A stretch of DNA of 64,000 nt from Peribacillus sp. FSL P2-0133 (GCF_037975445.1 NZ_CP150254.1:3842001-3906000), one strand, 5' to 3'. Positions 9,207 through 19,033 are shown, counted from the stretch's first letter. The notes: generated by a model from the sequence alone, not told the origin. Numbers and translations: made by a program.

Positions 9207-9431
9207 TTAGTTTTCTGAACAATTGAGTTTTACACTTGCGGACATTTTATCAGCCGCTATGTCTAACTCCGTAATCGTCCGTCTTCCCAATTGAATTCTT
9301 TCCCCGCTTGCCTCTGTCAGTGCATACTTCAAGTCTTTGACGTTCTCAAGCATGATTTGCGAAAAATCCAATAGGATAGGATTCAACTGAAGAATGGAAA
9401 AGCCTTTTTGACAAACGGTGATAAAATTCAT
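9207..9431 (-). CDS. Hypothetical 74-residue protein
   Basis: The product is a soluble, helix-rich protein starting MNFITVCQKGFSILQLNP and ending KLNCSEN. The start at 9431 is chosen because GGAGG lies upstream (spacing about 11); a longer reading to 9449 would begin within that site. I recognise no domain. It lies between yqiK and spo0A, a place with no equivalent small gene in B. subtilis that I can recall. It faces the same way as spo0A but is separated from it by a strong terminator, so it has its own promoter, possibly in the AT-rich stretch at 9500-9540. Confidence 0.45.
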   Translation of the reverse strand: MNFITVCQKGFSILQLNPILLDFSQIMLENVKDLKYALTEASGERIQLGRRTITELDIAADKMSASVKLNCSEN

Positions 9432-9839
9432 ATCTTTATCCGCCTCCATTACAAAATGCTCATTTTTTCATAAATCATTAATTCCACTCATTCTATAGTG
9501 GTCATATATACCTATATTTTATATATATATATATCTAAAAGTTAAGGAAAAGGGAGCTTTATAACACCTACTTCGTCTAAAATGATTTGTACCGCTTTTT
9601 CGACAAAACAAAAACGCCTTTTATTTATGGGATTTCCTTCAAAATCCAATAAATAAAAGGCGTTTAATTTTTTTAACCGGCATAAAAAATTTGAAGTTGC
9701 CGATTAGAAAAAATCAAGAAGCAACTTCTTCCTGTCCTTTACCTCCAGACGGAGAGTTCCTATTTATATTTAGCGGCTCTAGCCTTTATATGGTCAATTG
9801 TTACCCTGAATCCTTACAACCGGTTTTTCCCTACCCCTG
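9432..9839. other. Intergenic between the small ORF and spo0A
   Basis: This region holds an alternating TA tract (about 9512-9533), the spo0A terminator (9612-9665) and about 170 bases with no recognisable gene. I see nothing else in it. Confidence 0.6.
9612..9665 (-). terminator. Terminator downstream of spo0A
   Basis: A perfect 17-bp stem pairs 9612-9628 with 9649-9665 (AAACGCCTTTTATTTAT and its complement). The stem is A/T-rich at both ends, so it could act in both directions. Confidence 0.8.
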
Positions 9840-10631
9840 TCAAGAAGCTTTATGTTCGAGGCGCAGCTTATCGGCAACCATGGCAATGAATTCCGAATTT
9901 GTAGGCTTTGCCTTAGTCATGCTTACGGTATATCCGAAAAGAGATGATATGGATTCTATATTTCCACGGCTTCAGGCCACTTCAATCGCATGCCGGATAG
10001 CACGTTCAACACGGCTGGCTGTAGTATTGTATTTTTTTGCGATATCCGGATATAAAACTTTGGTGATAGAACCCAATAGTTCAATATCATTATATACCAT
10101 TGATATCGCTTCCCTTAAATACAAATAGCCCTTAATATGTGCTGGCACTCCAATCTCGTGAATGATGCTCGTGATGCTGGCATCGAGGTTCTTCGGCTTG
10201 GATTCATTTTGGGGACGATAGCTAAATTGACTATGATTTTTTAAAACCGCCTGCCCTTTACTGCTTACCTGACGTATGTGATTGGCCAGATTTTCCATAT
10301 CGAATGGTTTCAGAATAAAGTAAGACGCACCCAAATCAACAGCTTTTTTCGTTACATCTTCTTGACCAAAGGCAGTAAGCATAATCACATTAGGCATAGC
10401 ACCCCGTTTTACTTCACGAAGTTTTTCAAGTACACCTAACCCATCTAAATGAGGCATGATAATATCGAGGATCAATATATCCGGATCAACACTTTCAAGC
10501 ATCCCCAAGCAATCTTGACCGTTATGTGCCACCCCAATTACTTCCATGTCTTCCTGTGCAGAAATGTATTCTTCCAGAAGGCCAACAAGTTCTCTATTAT
10601 CATCTACAACGCACACCTTAATTTTTTTCAC
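9840..10631 (-). pseudogene. spo0A: Master sporulation regulator Spo0A interrupted by an in-frame TGA
   Basis: Spo0A is the phosphorelay response regulator that starts sporulation. The receiver domain is intact ([14 protein letters not shown]; phospho-acceptor in [36 protein letters not shown]), as is most of the DNA-binding domain ([20 protein letters not shown], then [20 protein letters not shown]). Codon 220 (9972-9974) is TGA where the family has the Trp of EVAWSRGNI. Beyond it the same frame continues without error ([20 protein letters not shown] to LRLEHKAS) to the normal stop at 9840. The read-through product would be 263 residues; termination gives 219. The GTG start at 10631 has AGGAGG at nine bases and fits the family start better than the TTG at 10649. 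The lost 44 residues are in the domain needed for activation and dimerisation, so a null is likely unless UGA is read through. Confidence 0.92.
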
Positions 10632-10700
10632 GCTTGATTTCCTCCTCAACTACAATTGGTCTTTTTTTCTATATGACTAAATTCTATTGTAATTGAACTT

Positions 10701-10707
10701 TTCGACA
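10701..10707 (-). promoter_or_regulatory. 0A box upstream of spo0A
   Basis: The minus strand reads TGTCGAA, an exact 0A box, about 70 bases before the start codon. It overlaps the likely -10 region of the sigma-H-like promoter. Confidence 0.6.
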
Positions 10708-10717
10708 ATGGAAACTA

Positions 10718-10726
10718 AATTCCTTT
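10718..10726 (-). promoter_or_regulatory. Sigma-H-like -35 element of spo0A
   Basis: The minus strand reads AAAGGAATT, fitting the sigma-H -35 consensus RNAGGAWWW, with a possible -10 GTCGAAAAG eleven bases downstream. The B. subtilis gene has a sigma-H promoter at the equivalent place. Confidence 0.5.
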
Positions 10727-10811
10727 TATTTTTGAAAAAATATAAGGAATTCAATATTATTCTCCGGATATCTCTTGTTTTCGACTTCGTTTGCTATTCG
10801 AATAAAGCGAT

Positions 10812-10818
10812 TGTCGAA
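10812..10818 (+). promoter_or_regulatory. Second 0A box upstream of spo0A
   Basis: An exact TGTCGAA on the plus strand lies about 185 bases before the spo0A start, in opposite orientation to the proximal box. Multiple 0A boxes in this promoter fit the known autoregulation of the gene. Confidence 0.5.
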
Positions 10819-10929
10819 AAATCTTCATATCGTTATCATTTTATCACATCGTTACAAAAAAACCTCTATTTTTTGAAGAAATCAAATTTAATTCCTACCC
10901 AAAACCTATGCTAACCATAACTTTCCATT

Positions 10930-10955
10930 AAAAAGGGGCATCCAAAAGGATACCC
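10930..10955 (-). terminator. Terminator of spoIVB
   Basis: An 8-base stem with one mismatch (10936-10943 with 10948-10955) and an AAAA loop is followed on the minus strand by TTTTT, just past the spoIVB stop. Confidence 0.7.
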
Positions 10956-10961
10956 GGATTC

Positions 10962-12263
10962 TTAGCTTGCCTTTTCATAATTATTTTTGTCGTATATATT
11001 TATACCGGCTTCGTTTAACATCCATTCGATATGGACTCCATACCCACTTGTAGGATCATTAACGAATACATGGGTGACTGCACCGATTAATTTCCCATTT
11101 TGTATGATAGGACTGCCGCTCATACCTTGAACGATCCCACCTGTTTTTTGCAGCAATTCCTTATCCGTCACTTTTAAGACCATTCCTTTAATTGCAGGAA
11201 ACTTCTGTGGTATAGAACTGACGATTTCGACATCGAATTCCTCCACTTCAGAACCATCCACCACTGTAAGGATTTTTGCTGGTCCTTCCTTTACCTCATG
11301 GGAAAGGGTGATGGGGAGTGGCTTGTCGTTAATTCCATTTTTAAAATCTTGATTTAATTTCCCAAAAATACCAAAGGGACTATTGCGATTGATATTTCCT
11401 ATTTTTTCTTTATTAGAAGAAAAGCGTGCCAATTTTTCTCCGGGATCACCATTGCTTCCTTTTTCGATGGATGTGACCGTCGATTGAACAATCTGTCCGT
11501 CCTTAACAACAATCGGCTTTTTTGTATCCATATCGGATATGACATGTCCCAACGCCCCATATTTTTTTGAATCCGGGTGATAAAACGTCATCGTTCCGAT
11601 ACCAGCTGCCGAATCACGGATATACAAACCCAATTTGTAAGTTCCTTCATTCTTATCTTTTAGAGGTAATAGGGTACTGTGGAGCACTTCATTATCACGA
11701 TTAATGACAAGATTCAACGCCTCACCCTTTTCGCCTGCCTGCTGAACAAAAGGGGTTACATCCCCCATCTTCTTTATCGTCTGACCATTGATTTCTGTAA
11801 TAATATCACCGATTTCAATTTTCGCTTTTTCTCCCGGTGATTTTTTCCCCTGCGCAGTATCAATAAGATGATGACCTACTACGAGCACCCCAAGAGTATT
11901 AAGCTTTACTCCAATGGATTGGCCACCAGGCATGACTTTAAAGTCTTTTAACACCCTGATGTCGACCTTTTTGGCAGGCAGGCCTGCTACATCGAGTAAC
12001 ACTTCATTCGTACCTGGCTTCTCAGCACCAAGCGTAATCGAAGCTTGTTCATCATGAAGCGAAATTCCATCACTGGATCCCGAAGTTTTTGCAGAAACAG
12101 GCAATGATTTGGAAATACTATATTGACTTCCTTCAAATAGTACAAGATGATTTGGAATTAAAAAATATTCACGAGATGGCTGGTATAACCCTAATGTTAA
12201 TAGCGAAACAAGGAGAATTCCACCGATGATCCTGTTTATCCATATAAATTTCAATCCATTCAC
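10962..12263 (-). CDS. spoIVB: SpoIVB intercompartmental signalling serine peptidase
   Basis: SpoIVB is made in the forespore, secreted into the intermembrane space, and triggers pro-sigma-K processing through SpoIVFA. The 433-residue protein has an N-terminal membrane anchor (about 9-28), a PDZ domain (about 110-195) and an S55-family peptidase domain. Catalytic His and Ser are visible in [12 protein letters not shown] and [15 protein letters not shown], and the C-terminus matches the family ([14 protein letters not shown]). It starts with ATG after GAGGAG. It is intact, lying just upstream of the broken spo0A, as in B. subtilis. Forespore-specific control is expected from the family; I did not confirm the promoter. 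Confidence 0.95.
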   Translation of the reverse strand: MNGLKFIWINRIIGGILLVSLLTLGLYQPSREYFLIPNHLVLFEGSQYSISKSLPVSAKTSGSSDGISLHDEQASITLGAEKPGTNEVLLDVAGLPAKKVDIRVLKDFKVMPGGQSIGVKLNTLGVLVVGHHLIDTAQGKKSPGEKAKIEIGDIITEINGQTIKKMGDVTPFVQQAGEKGEALNLVINRDNEVLHSTLLPLKDKNEGTYKLGLYIRDSAAGIGTMTFYHPDSKKYGALGHVISDMDTKKPIVVKDGQIVQSTVTSIEKGSNGDPGEKLARFSSNKEKIGNINRNSPFGIFGKLNQDFKNGINDKPLPITLSHEVKEGPAKILTVVDGSEVEEFDVEIVSSIPQKFPAIKGMVLKVTDKELLQKTGGIVQGMSGSPIIQNGKLIGAVTHVFVNDPTSGYGVHIEWMLNEAGINIYDKNNYEKAS

Positions 12264-12343
12264 TCTCCTCGCTCTCTGAAACTTAATGGCTACACCTTTA
12301 ATTTAGCCCTCATGACAGTCATTTATAACAGGTGCAAAAAATA

Positions 12344-12369
12344 AAAGCTATCCGTTTTTGGATAGCTTT
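12344..12369 (-). terminator. Terminator of recN
   Basis: A perfect 10-bp stem (12344-12353 with 12360-12369, arm AAAGCTATCC) with a GTTTTT loop is followed on the minus strand by an AT-rich TTTTATTTTTT tail. Confidence 0.85.
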
Positions 12370-12415
12370 ACAATGAATGCTTATGATTAGTTTAATTAAT
12401 CTTCTTACCGGCCCA

Positions 12416-14131
12416 TCAAGATGTAATTTTCAGCCTTTTGGCAAGCTGGATTAATTCATTTGCATGTTGTTTCGTCAAATCCGTTATCTCTACTCCTGAA
12501 ATCATCCTGCCAATTTCTTTTATTTTTTCAGTTTCAATTAACGGCTTTACCGAAGTATTCGTGCGTCCGGCCCTTACATTTTTCGCAATGAAAAGGTGTG
12601 TATCCGCCATAGCTGCCACCTGTGGCAAATGGGATATGCACAGTACTTGTGATCCGGTTGCCACTTTATAGATCTTTTCGGCAATGGATTGCGCAACCCG
12701 TCCGCTCACACCTGTGTCCACTTCATCAAAGATAATGGACGTTATACCTTGGTGCTTGGAGAATATGCTTTTCAATGCCAGCATGATCCTCGACAGTTCA
12801 CCACCAGATGCGATTTTAGAAAGAGGTTTTAATGGTTCACCTGGATTGGTGGAAATATAAAATTCCATTGAATCCAGCCCTGACTGATTGATGCCCCTAT
12901 CTGACAATTCATCGAAAGTATAGGCCGTTTGAAGGAAATGTGGTTCAAAAATTGTCTTTTCCATGTATAAGTCTTTTAATTCCTGATGAATCTTTTTGGT
13001 TAGCTGCTGAGCAAATTTCTGGCGAAGTTCAGACAGATTCTTTGCTTCGACAATTAAATCTGCCTTGATGGATTTCATTTCCTTTTCAAGCTTCGCTATA
13101 TGGGTTTCCCTATTTTGCAGCTTTTCGACTTCTTCTTCAATAGCGGCCCCATACTCCAGGATTTCCTCGATGGTCCGCCCGTATTTACGCTTTAATTGAT
13201 TTATTTCATTAAGGCGACTTTCAATGAATTCCACTCGCTCTGTATCATAATCCAAAGAGTCTAATTGGTCACGGATGTTAGACACGGCCTCCTCAAGCAG
13301 GAAGTAGCTATTTGAAACGGTTTCAGAGCTGTTCTTTAAACCTTCATCAAGCCCTGCCGCTTCCTCCAAATTATTCATGGCTACGGAAAGCCAATCAATT
13401 GCATGCTGCTCACCATTTAAAGCATTATAACTGGTTTGCAGCGCTTCATGGATTTTTTCGAAATTATTAATTTTCTTCCGCTCTTCCATCAATTCTTCAT
13501 CTTCGCGTAATTTCAAATCAGCTTTTTGGATTTCATCGAATTGAAATTGGATCAAATCAAGGCGGTGGACCATTTGCTGTTCATTTTGGCTCAAACCATT
13601 CAATTGTTTAGAAGCGGTTTCATAACGTTTATATAGCTTTTGGTATTCAGTGAGTGCAGATGCGATTTTTTCACCGCCGAATTGATCGAGCAGTGGAAGA
13701 TGGAGTCGTTCGTCCATTAATTCCTGATGTTCATGCTGACCATGGATATCTATCAACGTCCGTCCTATCTCACGTAAGGTGGAAATCGTTACAAGCTTTC
13801 CGTTTACCCTGCAAACGCTTTTGCCGCTCAGTGAGATATCCCTTCGAAGTATCGCCATCCCATCATTCATATCGATGCCAAACTCTTCCGCTTTGGCAAA
13901 GACCGGGTGTTTTACATCTTCAATTTGGAATAATCCTTCTATTTCAGCCTTCGACTCACCATGCCGAATGAACTCTGCAGAACCACGTCCCCCAACCAAA
14001 AGATGAACGGCATCTATTATGATTGACTTCCCTGCCCCTGTTTCTCCTGTCAAGACCGTCAAGCCTTTCTCAAATGAAACGGACAGGCTGTCTATGATCG
14101 CAAAATTCCTAATCGATAGTTCTGTTAACAA
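12416..14131 (-). CDS. recN: DNA repair protein RecN (SMC-like ATPase)
   Basis: RecN gathers DNA ends early in double-strand-break repair. The 571-residue protein has the SMC arrangement: Walker A GETGAGKSIIIDA near residue 30, a long coiled-coil middle (about 155-380), the ABC signature ASGGELSRIMLALK, and Walker B IIFDEVDTGVSG followed by the D-loop and HLPQVAAMAD. It starts with MLTELSIRNFAIID at ATG, 22 bases after the ahrC stop. As in many bacilli, it shares a transcription unit with ahrC and possibly upstream genes, and ends in its own terminator. Confidence 0.96.
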   Translation of the reverse strand: MLTELSIRNFAIIDSLSVSFEKGLTVLTGETGAGKSIIIDAVHLLVGGRGSAEFIRHGESKAEIEGLFQIEDVKHPVFAKAEEFGIDMNDGMAILRRDISLSGKSVCRVNGKLVTISTLREIGRTLIDIHGQHEHQELMDERLHLPLLDQFGGEKIASALTEYQKLYKRYETASKQLNGLSQNEQQMVHRLDLIQFQFDEIQKADLKLREDEELMEERKKINNFEKIHEALQTSYNALNGEQHAIDWLSVAMNNLEEAAGLDEGLKNSSETVSNSYFLLEEAVSNIRDQLDSLDYDTERVEFIESRLNEINQLKRKYGRTIEEILEYGAAIEEEVEKLQNRETHIAKLEKEMKSIKADLIVEAKNLSELRQKFAQQLTKKIHQELKDLYMEKTIFEPHFLQTAYTFDELSDRGINQSGLDSMEFYISTNPGEPLKPLSKIASGGELSRIMLALKSIFSKHQGITSIIFDEVDTGVSGRVAQSIAEKIYKVATGSQVLCISHLPQVAAMADTHLFIAKNVRAGRTNTSVKPLIETEKIKEIGRMISGVEITDLTKQHANELIQLAKRLKITS

Positions 14132-14153
14132 ACTAGGTCACCTCACAACATTT

Positions 14154-14603
14154 TTAGAGCATGTCCAAGAATTTGCCGGAAATGATCTTTGCATCTTCCT
14201 CAGAACGGCAGATAATTAAACAAGTATCGTCGCCGCCGATCGTCCCGAGTATTTCTTGCCAATTTAGATTATCAATCAATGCACAGATTGCCTGGGCATT
14301 ACCTGGGAGCATCTTCATAACCAGTAAATTGTTGGCTGAGTCAATGCGTACAAATGCATCGACAAGGATTCTCTTTAATTTTTGAAGTGGATTGAAACGT
14401 TGGTCGGCCGGCAGACTGTATTTATACCTTCCATCTGTTAAAGGAACTTTTACAAGGTGAAGCTCTTTAATATCCCTAGAAACAGTAGCTTGAGTTACAT
14501 TGTATCCAGCTAATTTCAATTCTTCAACTAACTCATCCTGGGTTTCGATATCATTATTCGTTATAATGTCCCTTATTTTTATATGTCGTTGTCCTTTATT
14601 CAT
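14154..14603 (-). CDS. ahrC: Arginine-responsive transcriptional regulator (ArgR/AhrC)
   Basis: AhrC is a hexameric regulator that represses arginine synthesis and activates catabolism with arginine as co-effector. The 149 residues include the winged HTH ([34 protein letters not shown]) and the arginine-binding, oligomerising C-terminal domain ([27 protein letters not shown]). The ATG at 14603 is preferred: a GTG four codons earlier lies inside the ribosome site. It sits directly upstream of recN, as in B. subtilis. Confidence 0.95.
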   Translation of the reverse strand: MNKGQRHIKIRDIITNNDIETQDELVEELKLAGYNVTQATVSRDIKELHLVKVPLTDGRYKYSLPADQRFNPLQKLKRILVDAFVRIDSANNLLVMKMLPGNAQAICALIDNLNWQEILGTIGGDDTCLIICRSEEDAKIISGKFLDML

Positions 14604-14930
14604 AAGTAGAAGCACCTCTTCTCAACTGTTGCTCATTTAATGGTAATGGTATCACTTTCATTTCTTACTTAAGCAGGCTGTCCCACTATGGGATTGCTTC
14701 GGTCATCAGTAAGTGCAAATAGGCCGCTATAGAAAGTGGCTAATATTAATGTTATCGGATTTTTATGCAATTGTACAACTTTTTCTCTAAAAATGAATAC
14801 AAGTCTATTATTTGTACTTACCTATTTTATGTATCCACCGATAAATGATCCAAGTTCATGACGCACAATGTATAGTTAAAAAGCTCCTTTAGCCAACCAT
14901 TCAGCCAAAGGAGCCCATACAAAGTTCTAG
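14604..14930. other. Intergenic upstream of ahrC
   Basis: This stretch holds the tlyA-like gene's terminator (14883-14914) and an AT-rich region that should carry the ahrC promoter. Arg-box-like half sites (TGAATA, ATTCAT) occur near 14793-14800, too weak to call. Confidence 0.5.
14883..14914 (-). terminator. Terminator after yqxC
   Basis: An 8-bp stem (14883-14890 with 14907-14914, arm GCTCCTTT) with a 16-base loop is followed on the minus strand by TTTTT. Confidence 0.75.
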
Positions 14931-15758
14931 CTATTCTTTTTTAAATTGGGCATGGGCATCTCCAACGATGTCATCAACCGTTTTCGAAAGCAATATCGCT
15001 CCATCTTCCTTCGACCCTTGCCAGTGTAAATGAAGTAAGAATTCAATATTTCCATCACCGCCGGTAATCGGTGAGAAGGAGGCATCCTTAATATCATAGC
15101 CTTCCTTTAAAGAAAAAGAAATGATCTTATCCAACACTTGTTTATGGATTTTGGGATCACGAACAATCCCCTTTTTACCCACTTGATCCTTCCCAGCTTC
15201 GAATTGCGGTTTAACCAAGGCAACGACATCACTATTCGGGACGAGTAAGGTCTTTAGGACCGGTAAAATTAACGTAAGCGAGATGAAAGAAACATCAATG
15301 CTTGCAAAGTTTGGCATCTCCCCATCGAGATCGGCGGGTGTAACATAACGGAAATTGGTCCGTTCCATTACTTTTACCCGCTCATCCTGTCTAAGCTTCC
15401 AGGCAAGCTGATTATAGCCGACATCAAGCGCATAAGACATTATGGCGCCGTTTTGCAAAGCACAATCCGTGAACCCACCAGTTGATGATCCTATATCAAG
15501 CAGTATTTTTCCATTCACTTGCAAATCGAATTCCCTTAATGCCTTCTCAAGTTTAAGACCGCCTCTTGAAACGTAAGGCATGACTTTTCCTTTGATCGTA
15601 AATTCGAGATCGACCGGCACTTTTTCCCCCGGTTTTTCGTACCTTTCTTCATTCGCGTAGACAAGGCCAGCCATAACCATACGCTTCGCTTTTTCACGTG
15701 TATCGGCCAAGCCTTGTTCTACAAGTAATACATCTACTCTTTCTTTCATCACTTTCAT
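14931..15758 (-). CDS. yqxC: TlyA/YqxC family S4-domain rRNA methyltransferase
   Basis: The family comprises 2'-O-ribose rRNA methyltransferases, some linked to haemolysis and to capreomycin sensitivity; the target here is not proven. The 275 residues open with an S4 RNA-binding domain (ERVDVLLVEQGLADTREKAK) and continue with a Rossmann methyltransferase (motif I LLDIGSSTGGFTDCALQNGA; catalytic Lys in VALVKPQFEAGKDQVG). The ATG lies four bases after the dxs stop, showing translational coupling with dxs. An internal ATG three codons on is an alternative start. Confidence 0.9.
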   Translation of the reverse strand: MKVMKERVDVLLVEQGLADTREKAKRMVMAGLVYANEERYEKPGEKVPVDLEFTIKGKVMPYVSRGGLKLEKALREFDLQVNGKILLDIGSSTGGFTDCALQNGAIMSYALDVGYNQLAWKLRQDERVKVMERTNFRYVTPADLDGEMPNFASIDVSFISLTLILPVLKTLLVPNSDVVALVKPQFEAGKDQVGKKGIVRDPKIHKQVLDKIISFSLKEGYDIKDASFSPITGGDGNIEFLLHLHWQGSKEDGAILLSKTVDDIVGDAHAQFKKE

Positions 15759-15762
15759 ATTG

Positions 15763-17655
15763 TCAGGCCCTTTTTTCTTTTTTGGGTGTTATCATTTTAA
15801 TCTTTTTGATGGCTGTCTCAGTCGTTAAACCGATTTCTTCAAGAAGCTCATCGACACTTCCATGTTCAATGAAATAATCAGGTATTCCCATTCGATCTAT
15901 AATTGCCCCATAAAATCCTTGATCATGAGCATATTCAAGTACAGAGCTACCAAAACCACCTTGAAGAACCGCTTCTTCTATTGTCAAGATTGGCATTTTT
16001 TCACCAAGGAGACTGCTTAGCATGTTCTCATCCAAAGGCTTAATGAACCGGGCATTGATCACCTTAACTGAATAATCCTCTTTCTCCAGCAATTCTGCCG
16101 CTTCAAGAGCCATGGGAATCGTTGTTCCGAACGTTAAGATGGCAGCATCCGTTCCTTCTTTAAGAACTTCCCACGAACCGATTGGAATCTGCTTTAATTC
16201 GGTATCCATCACAACTCCCCAACCATTCCCACGAGGGAAACGCATAGCAATCGGACCATCATTATAGTTTAAGGCTGTATTGACCATATGCTGACCTTCG
16301 TTTTCATCTTTAGGCATCATCAACACCATATTCGGAACATGGCGCAAGAAAGCAATATCGAAAACGCCTTGATGCGTTTCACCATCGGAACCAACCAATC
16401 CGGCACGATCGATCCCTATGAATACGTTCAAATTTTGACGGCAGATATCATGAACGACCTGGTCATAAGCTCTTTGCAGGAAGGTTGAATATATAGCCAG
16501 GAAAGGTTTCATTTTTTGCGTTGCCAATCCTGCAGCAAAAGTTGCAGCATGCTGCTCGGCAATCCCTACATCATAGAAACGCTCTGGGAACTCTTGAGAA
16601 AAGCCCACCAACTTCGATCCTACAGGCATTGCAGGTGTAATCGCGACAATCCGCTCATCGTCACGAGCTAGCCTGCTGACAGTATCGCTTACAAGAGCGC
16701 TCCAAGCAGGACCTTTACTAGGGGATTTAACGAAATCGCCAGTCTCGATCTTATATGGGCCTGTCCCATGCCAGTTCCCTGTTGTATCCAATTCGGCAGG
16801 TGAATATCCTTTGCCTTTTTTCGTGATGACATGCAGCAGTACAGGTCCCTTCGTTTTCTTGGCATATCTTAAATTCTCCAGCAATTCTTCATAATTATGA
16901 CCATCTACTGGTCCAAGGTATGTGAAACCAAGCTCTTCGAAAAAGATTCCTGAAACCAATAAGTACTTCATGCTATCCTTCAAGCGTTCCGCTGTAGCTG
17001 CAAGTTTACCACCGACTGCAGGAATTTTTTTCAAAAGCAGCTCCAATTCATCTTTTGCCCAGTTATATTTACCTGCTGTCCGCAATCTTCCCAATACCGT
17101 GTGTAAAGCACCTACGTTAGGGGCTATGGACATTTCATTATCATTCAGGATAACGATCATGTCCTTTTTTTCATCACCGATATGATTCAACGCTTCAAGC
17201 GCCATTCCGCCTGTTAGTGCACCGTCCCCGATTACAGGCAAAATAAAACTGCTTTCACCTTTGATATCACGGGCAGCCGCCATTCCCATTGCAGCTGAAA
17301 GGGAAGTCGAACTGTGACCTGTTTCCCAAACATCATGGGGGCTTTCAATCATTTTAGGAAAACCGCAAAGACCTTTATATTTCTTTAAGGTGTCGAACTC
17401 TCCTGCTCTGCCAGTCAGGATTTTATGGACATAGGATTGATGTCCGACATCCCATAAAATTTTATCATTCGGACTGTCGAATTCTTTATGCAAGGCTATA
17501 GTCAACTCGACGACACCTAAATTGGGCCCAATATGCCCACCGGTCACCGATAATTTTTCCACAAGGAATTTACGTACTTCCACACTTAACTCGACAAGTT
17601 CTTCATTATTCATCTTCTTCAAAAAAGAAGGGTCTTTTATAGATAGAAGATCCAA
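15763..17655 (-). CDS. dxs: 1-deoxy-D-xylulose-5-phosphate synthase
   Basis: Dxs condenses pyruvate and glyceraldehyde-3-phosphate in the first step of the MEP isoprenoid pathway. The protein has the thiamine diphosphate motif ([18 protein letters not shown] to [14 protein letters not shown]), the catalytic His in [16 protein letters not shown], and the transketolase C-terminal domain ([17 protein letters not shown]). No ATG with a ribosome site lies upstream: the frame opens at 17709 without one. The TTG at 17655 gives the conserved [12 protein letters not shown] start and 630 residues. Its ribosome site is weak (GAGTGG), so the start is less certain than the function. Confidence 0.93.
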   Translation of the reverse strand: MDLLSIKDPSFLKKMNNEELVELSVEVRKFLVEKLSVTGGHIGPNLGVVELTIALHKEFDSPNDKILWDVGHQSYVHKILTGRAGEFDTLKKYKGLCGFPKMIESPHDVWETGHSSTSLSAAMGMAAARDIKGESSFILPVIGDGALTGGMALEALNHIGDEKKDMIVILNDNEMSIAPNVGALHTVLGRLRTAGKYNWAKDELELLLKKIPAVGGKLAATAERLKDSMKYLLVSGIFFEELGFTYLGPVDGHNYEELLENLRYAKKTKGPVLLHVITKKGKGYSPAELDTTGNWHGTGPYKIETGDFVKSPSKGPAWSALVSDTVSRLARDDERIVAITPAMPVGSKLVGFSQEFPERFYDVGIAEQHAATFAAGLATQKMKPFLAIYSTFLQRAYDQVVHDICRQNLNVFIGIDRAGLVGSDGETHQGVFDIAFLRHVPNMVLMMPKDENEGQHMVNTALNYNDGPIAMRFPRGNGWGVVMDTELKQIPIGSWEVLKEGTDAAILTFGTTIPMALEAAELLEKEDYSVKVINARFIKPLDENMLSSLLGEKMPILTIEEAVLQGGFGSSVLEYAHDQGFYGAIIDRMGIPDYFIEHGSVDELLEEIGLTTETAIKKIKMITPKKEKRA

Positions 17656-17761
17656 ACAGGACCACTCACTTTCTGTAATTTTCGGTTGTAAGCATAAACA
17701 AAGCCTCATTAAAGAGGACTATGGACGACTAGACCGAAAAATTGGTTTTAAGTTAAAAAAT

Positions 17762-17792
17762 AGCCGCCAACACCCAGGTGATTTCGGCGGCT
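17762..17792 (-). terminator. Terminator after ispA
   Basis: A 7-bp GC-rich stem (17762-17768 with 17786-17792, arm AGCCGCC) is followed on the minus strand by ATTTTTT, separating ispA from dxs. Confidence 0.75.
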
Positions 17793-17904
17793 TATTATAC
17801 CTATTTTATCACGTATCTCAATAAAAAAATTCATTTTGATTTTCTCATATTTTTGCACAATGAGTATACCATAAAACCTCAATTGATAACAAATTTAGCC
17901 ACAA

Positions 17905-18798
17905 TCAATGATTACGGTTTGCTATTAAATCAGTTAGTTCATTCAACAAACCCGTTTGTAAGGTTGTTTTTCCTAAAGCGGCATGGGCAAGTTCTATATG
18001 ATGTTCCAACTTTTCCTTTGCCCCTTGAAGCGTAAGTAAAGATGGATATGTGCTTTTATGATTCCCCACATCACTGCCAACCGGCTTGCCGATCAACTCG
18101 ACTGACCCTTCAATATCCAGAATATCATCGCGAATTTGAAAAGCAAGCCCCAGGTGGTATGCAAAGTCACGTAAATGCAGTTGCTGTTCTTCATTCGCCC
18201 CGGCTAATATAGCACCGGAAAGGATGCTTGCAGTCAATAACTTCCCTGTTTTATGTTCATGTATATACTCCAATTCCTGAAGGGTCAACTGTTTATTTTC
18301 ACCTTCCATATCCGCAACTTGACCTCCAACCATTCCTTCGGCTCCGGCAGAATTCGCAATTTCACTTACTAGGTTCAGCTTCATTTCAGCCGTCACCTCG
18401 GGATCGATCATATCCGTCACCAATTGAAAGCTATATGTAAGAAGCGCATCACCTGCCAGTATTGCTACCGCTTCACCGAACACTTTATGGTTCGTCGGTT
18501 TTCCGCGGCGGAGATCATCATCATCCATCGCAGGAAGATCATCATGAATCAAAGAATATGTATGAATCATTTCAATGGCAGCCGCTGCAGGAATCCCCAT
18601 CCTCAAGTTTTTTCCAAAGGCCTCCAGAACCGCAAAGACCAATAACGGGCGAATCCGTTTACCTCCTGCCTCCAGTGAATAGATCATGGCTTCTTTGACC
18701 ACTGCCGGAGCTTTAAGTTTATTTACATATTCCACGATTTCCCGTTCTATAACCGCCTTATATTCTTTAGAAAACATTTCAAAGGACGCCGTACCCAT
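17905..18798 (-). CDS. ispA: Farnesyl diphosphate synthase (geranyltranstransferase)
   Basis: IspA makes farnesyl diphosphate from IPP and DMAPP/GPP. The 297 residues contain both aspartate-rich motifs, DDLPAMDDDDLRRGKPTNH and FQIRDDILDIEG, and the usual GGKRIRPLLVFAVLEA motif. The ATG at 18798 has AGGAGG nine bases upstream and starts one base after the xseB stop, so translation is coupled. It forms an operon with xseA and xseB upstream. Confidence 0.95.
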   Translation of the reverse strand: MGTASFEMFSKEYKAVIEREIVEYVNKLKAPAVVKEAMIYSLEAGGKRIRPLLVFAVLEAFGKNLRMGIPAAAAIEMIHTYSLIHDDLPAMDDDDLRRGKPTNHKVFGEAVAILAGDALLTYSFQLVTDMIDPEVTAEMKLNLVSEIANSAGAEGMVGGQVADMEGENKQLTLQELEYIHEHKTGKLLTASILSGAILAGANEEQQLHLRDFAYHLGLAFQIRDDILDIEGSVELIGKPVGSDVGNHKSTYPSLLTLQGAKEKLEHHIELAHAALGKTTLQTGLLNELTDLIANRNH

Positions 18799-18799
18799 G

Positions 18800-19033
18800 T
18801 CATTCTTCCTCCTGTACAGCGAAGTTTTCAAGTTCCCCATCTTCGCGTAAAATTTGAGTCAACTGATCTTCAACAGCCTTAAGCTTTGAATGGCAAAGCC
18901 TTGATAAATCCATTCCTTGTTTATATATGGAGATGGCTTCTTCCAGGGGTACATCGCCTTCTTCCAACTGCTCTACAATTTTTTCGAGATTCTCCATCGC
19001 TTCTTCAAATGTAGCTTCTTGTTTTTTTGTCAT
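18800..19033 (-). CDS. xseB: Exodeoxyribonuclease VII small subunit
   Basis: XseB is the small accessory subunit of exonuclease VII, which degrades single-stranded DNA. The 77-residue acidic, helical protein carries the family signature [26 protein letters not shown] followed by a leucine-rich coiled coil. Its ATG overlaps the xseA stop in an ATGA arrangement, giving coupled, roughly stoichiometric synthesis. Confidence 0.95.
   Translation of the reverse strand: MTKKQEATFEEAMENLEKIVEQLEEGDVPLEEAISIYKQGMDLSRLCHSKLKAVEDQLTQILREDGELENFAVQEEE

Larger units (their letters stand above)
10632..10961. other. spo0A promoter region and spoIVB terminator
   Basis: This 330-base gap has no gene. It contains a sigma-H-like promoter and two 0A boxes upstream of spo0A, and the spoIVB terminator at 10930-10955. 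A further one-mismatch 0A-like site lies near 10778-10785. Confidence 0.6.

Noticed and set aside
9691-10128. Plus-strand ORF over the 3' end of spo0A
   Set aside because: It is antisense to a clearly conserved coding frame and has no ribosome site.
14780-14835. ARG boxes in front of ahrC
   Set aside because: Only isolated half-site-like pieces are visible.
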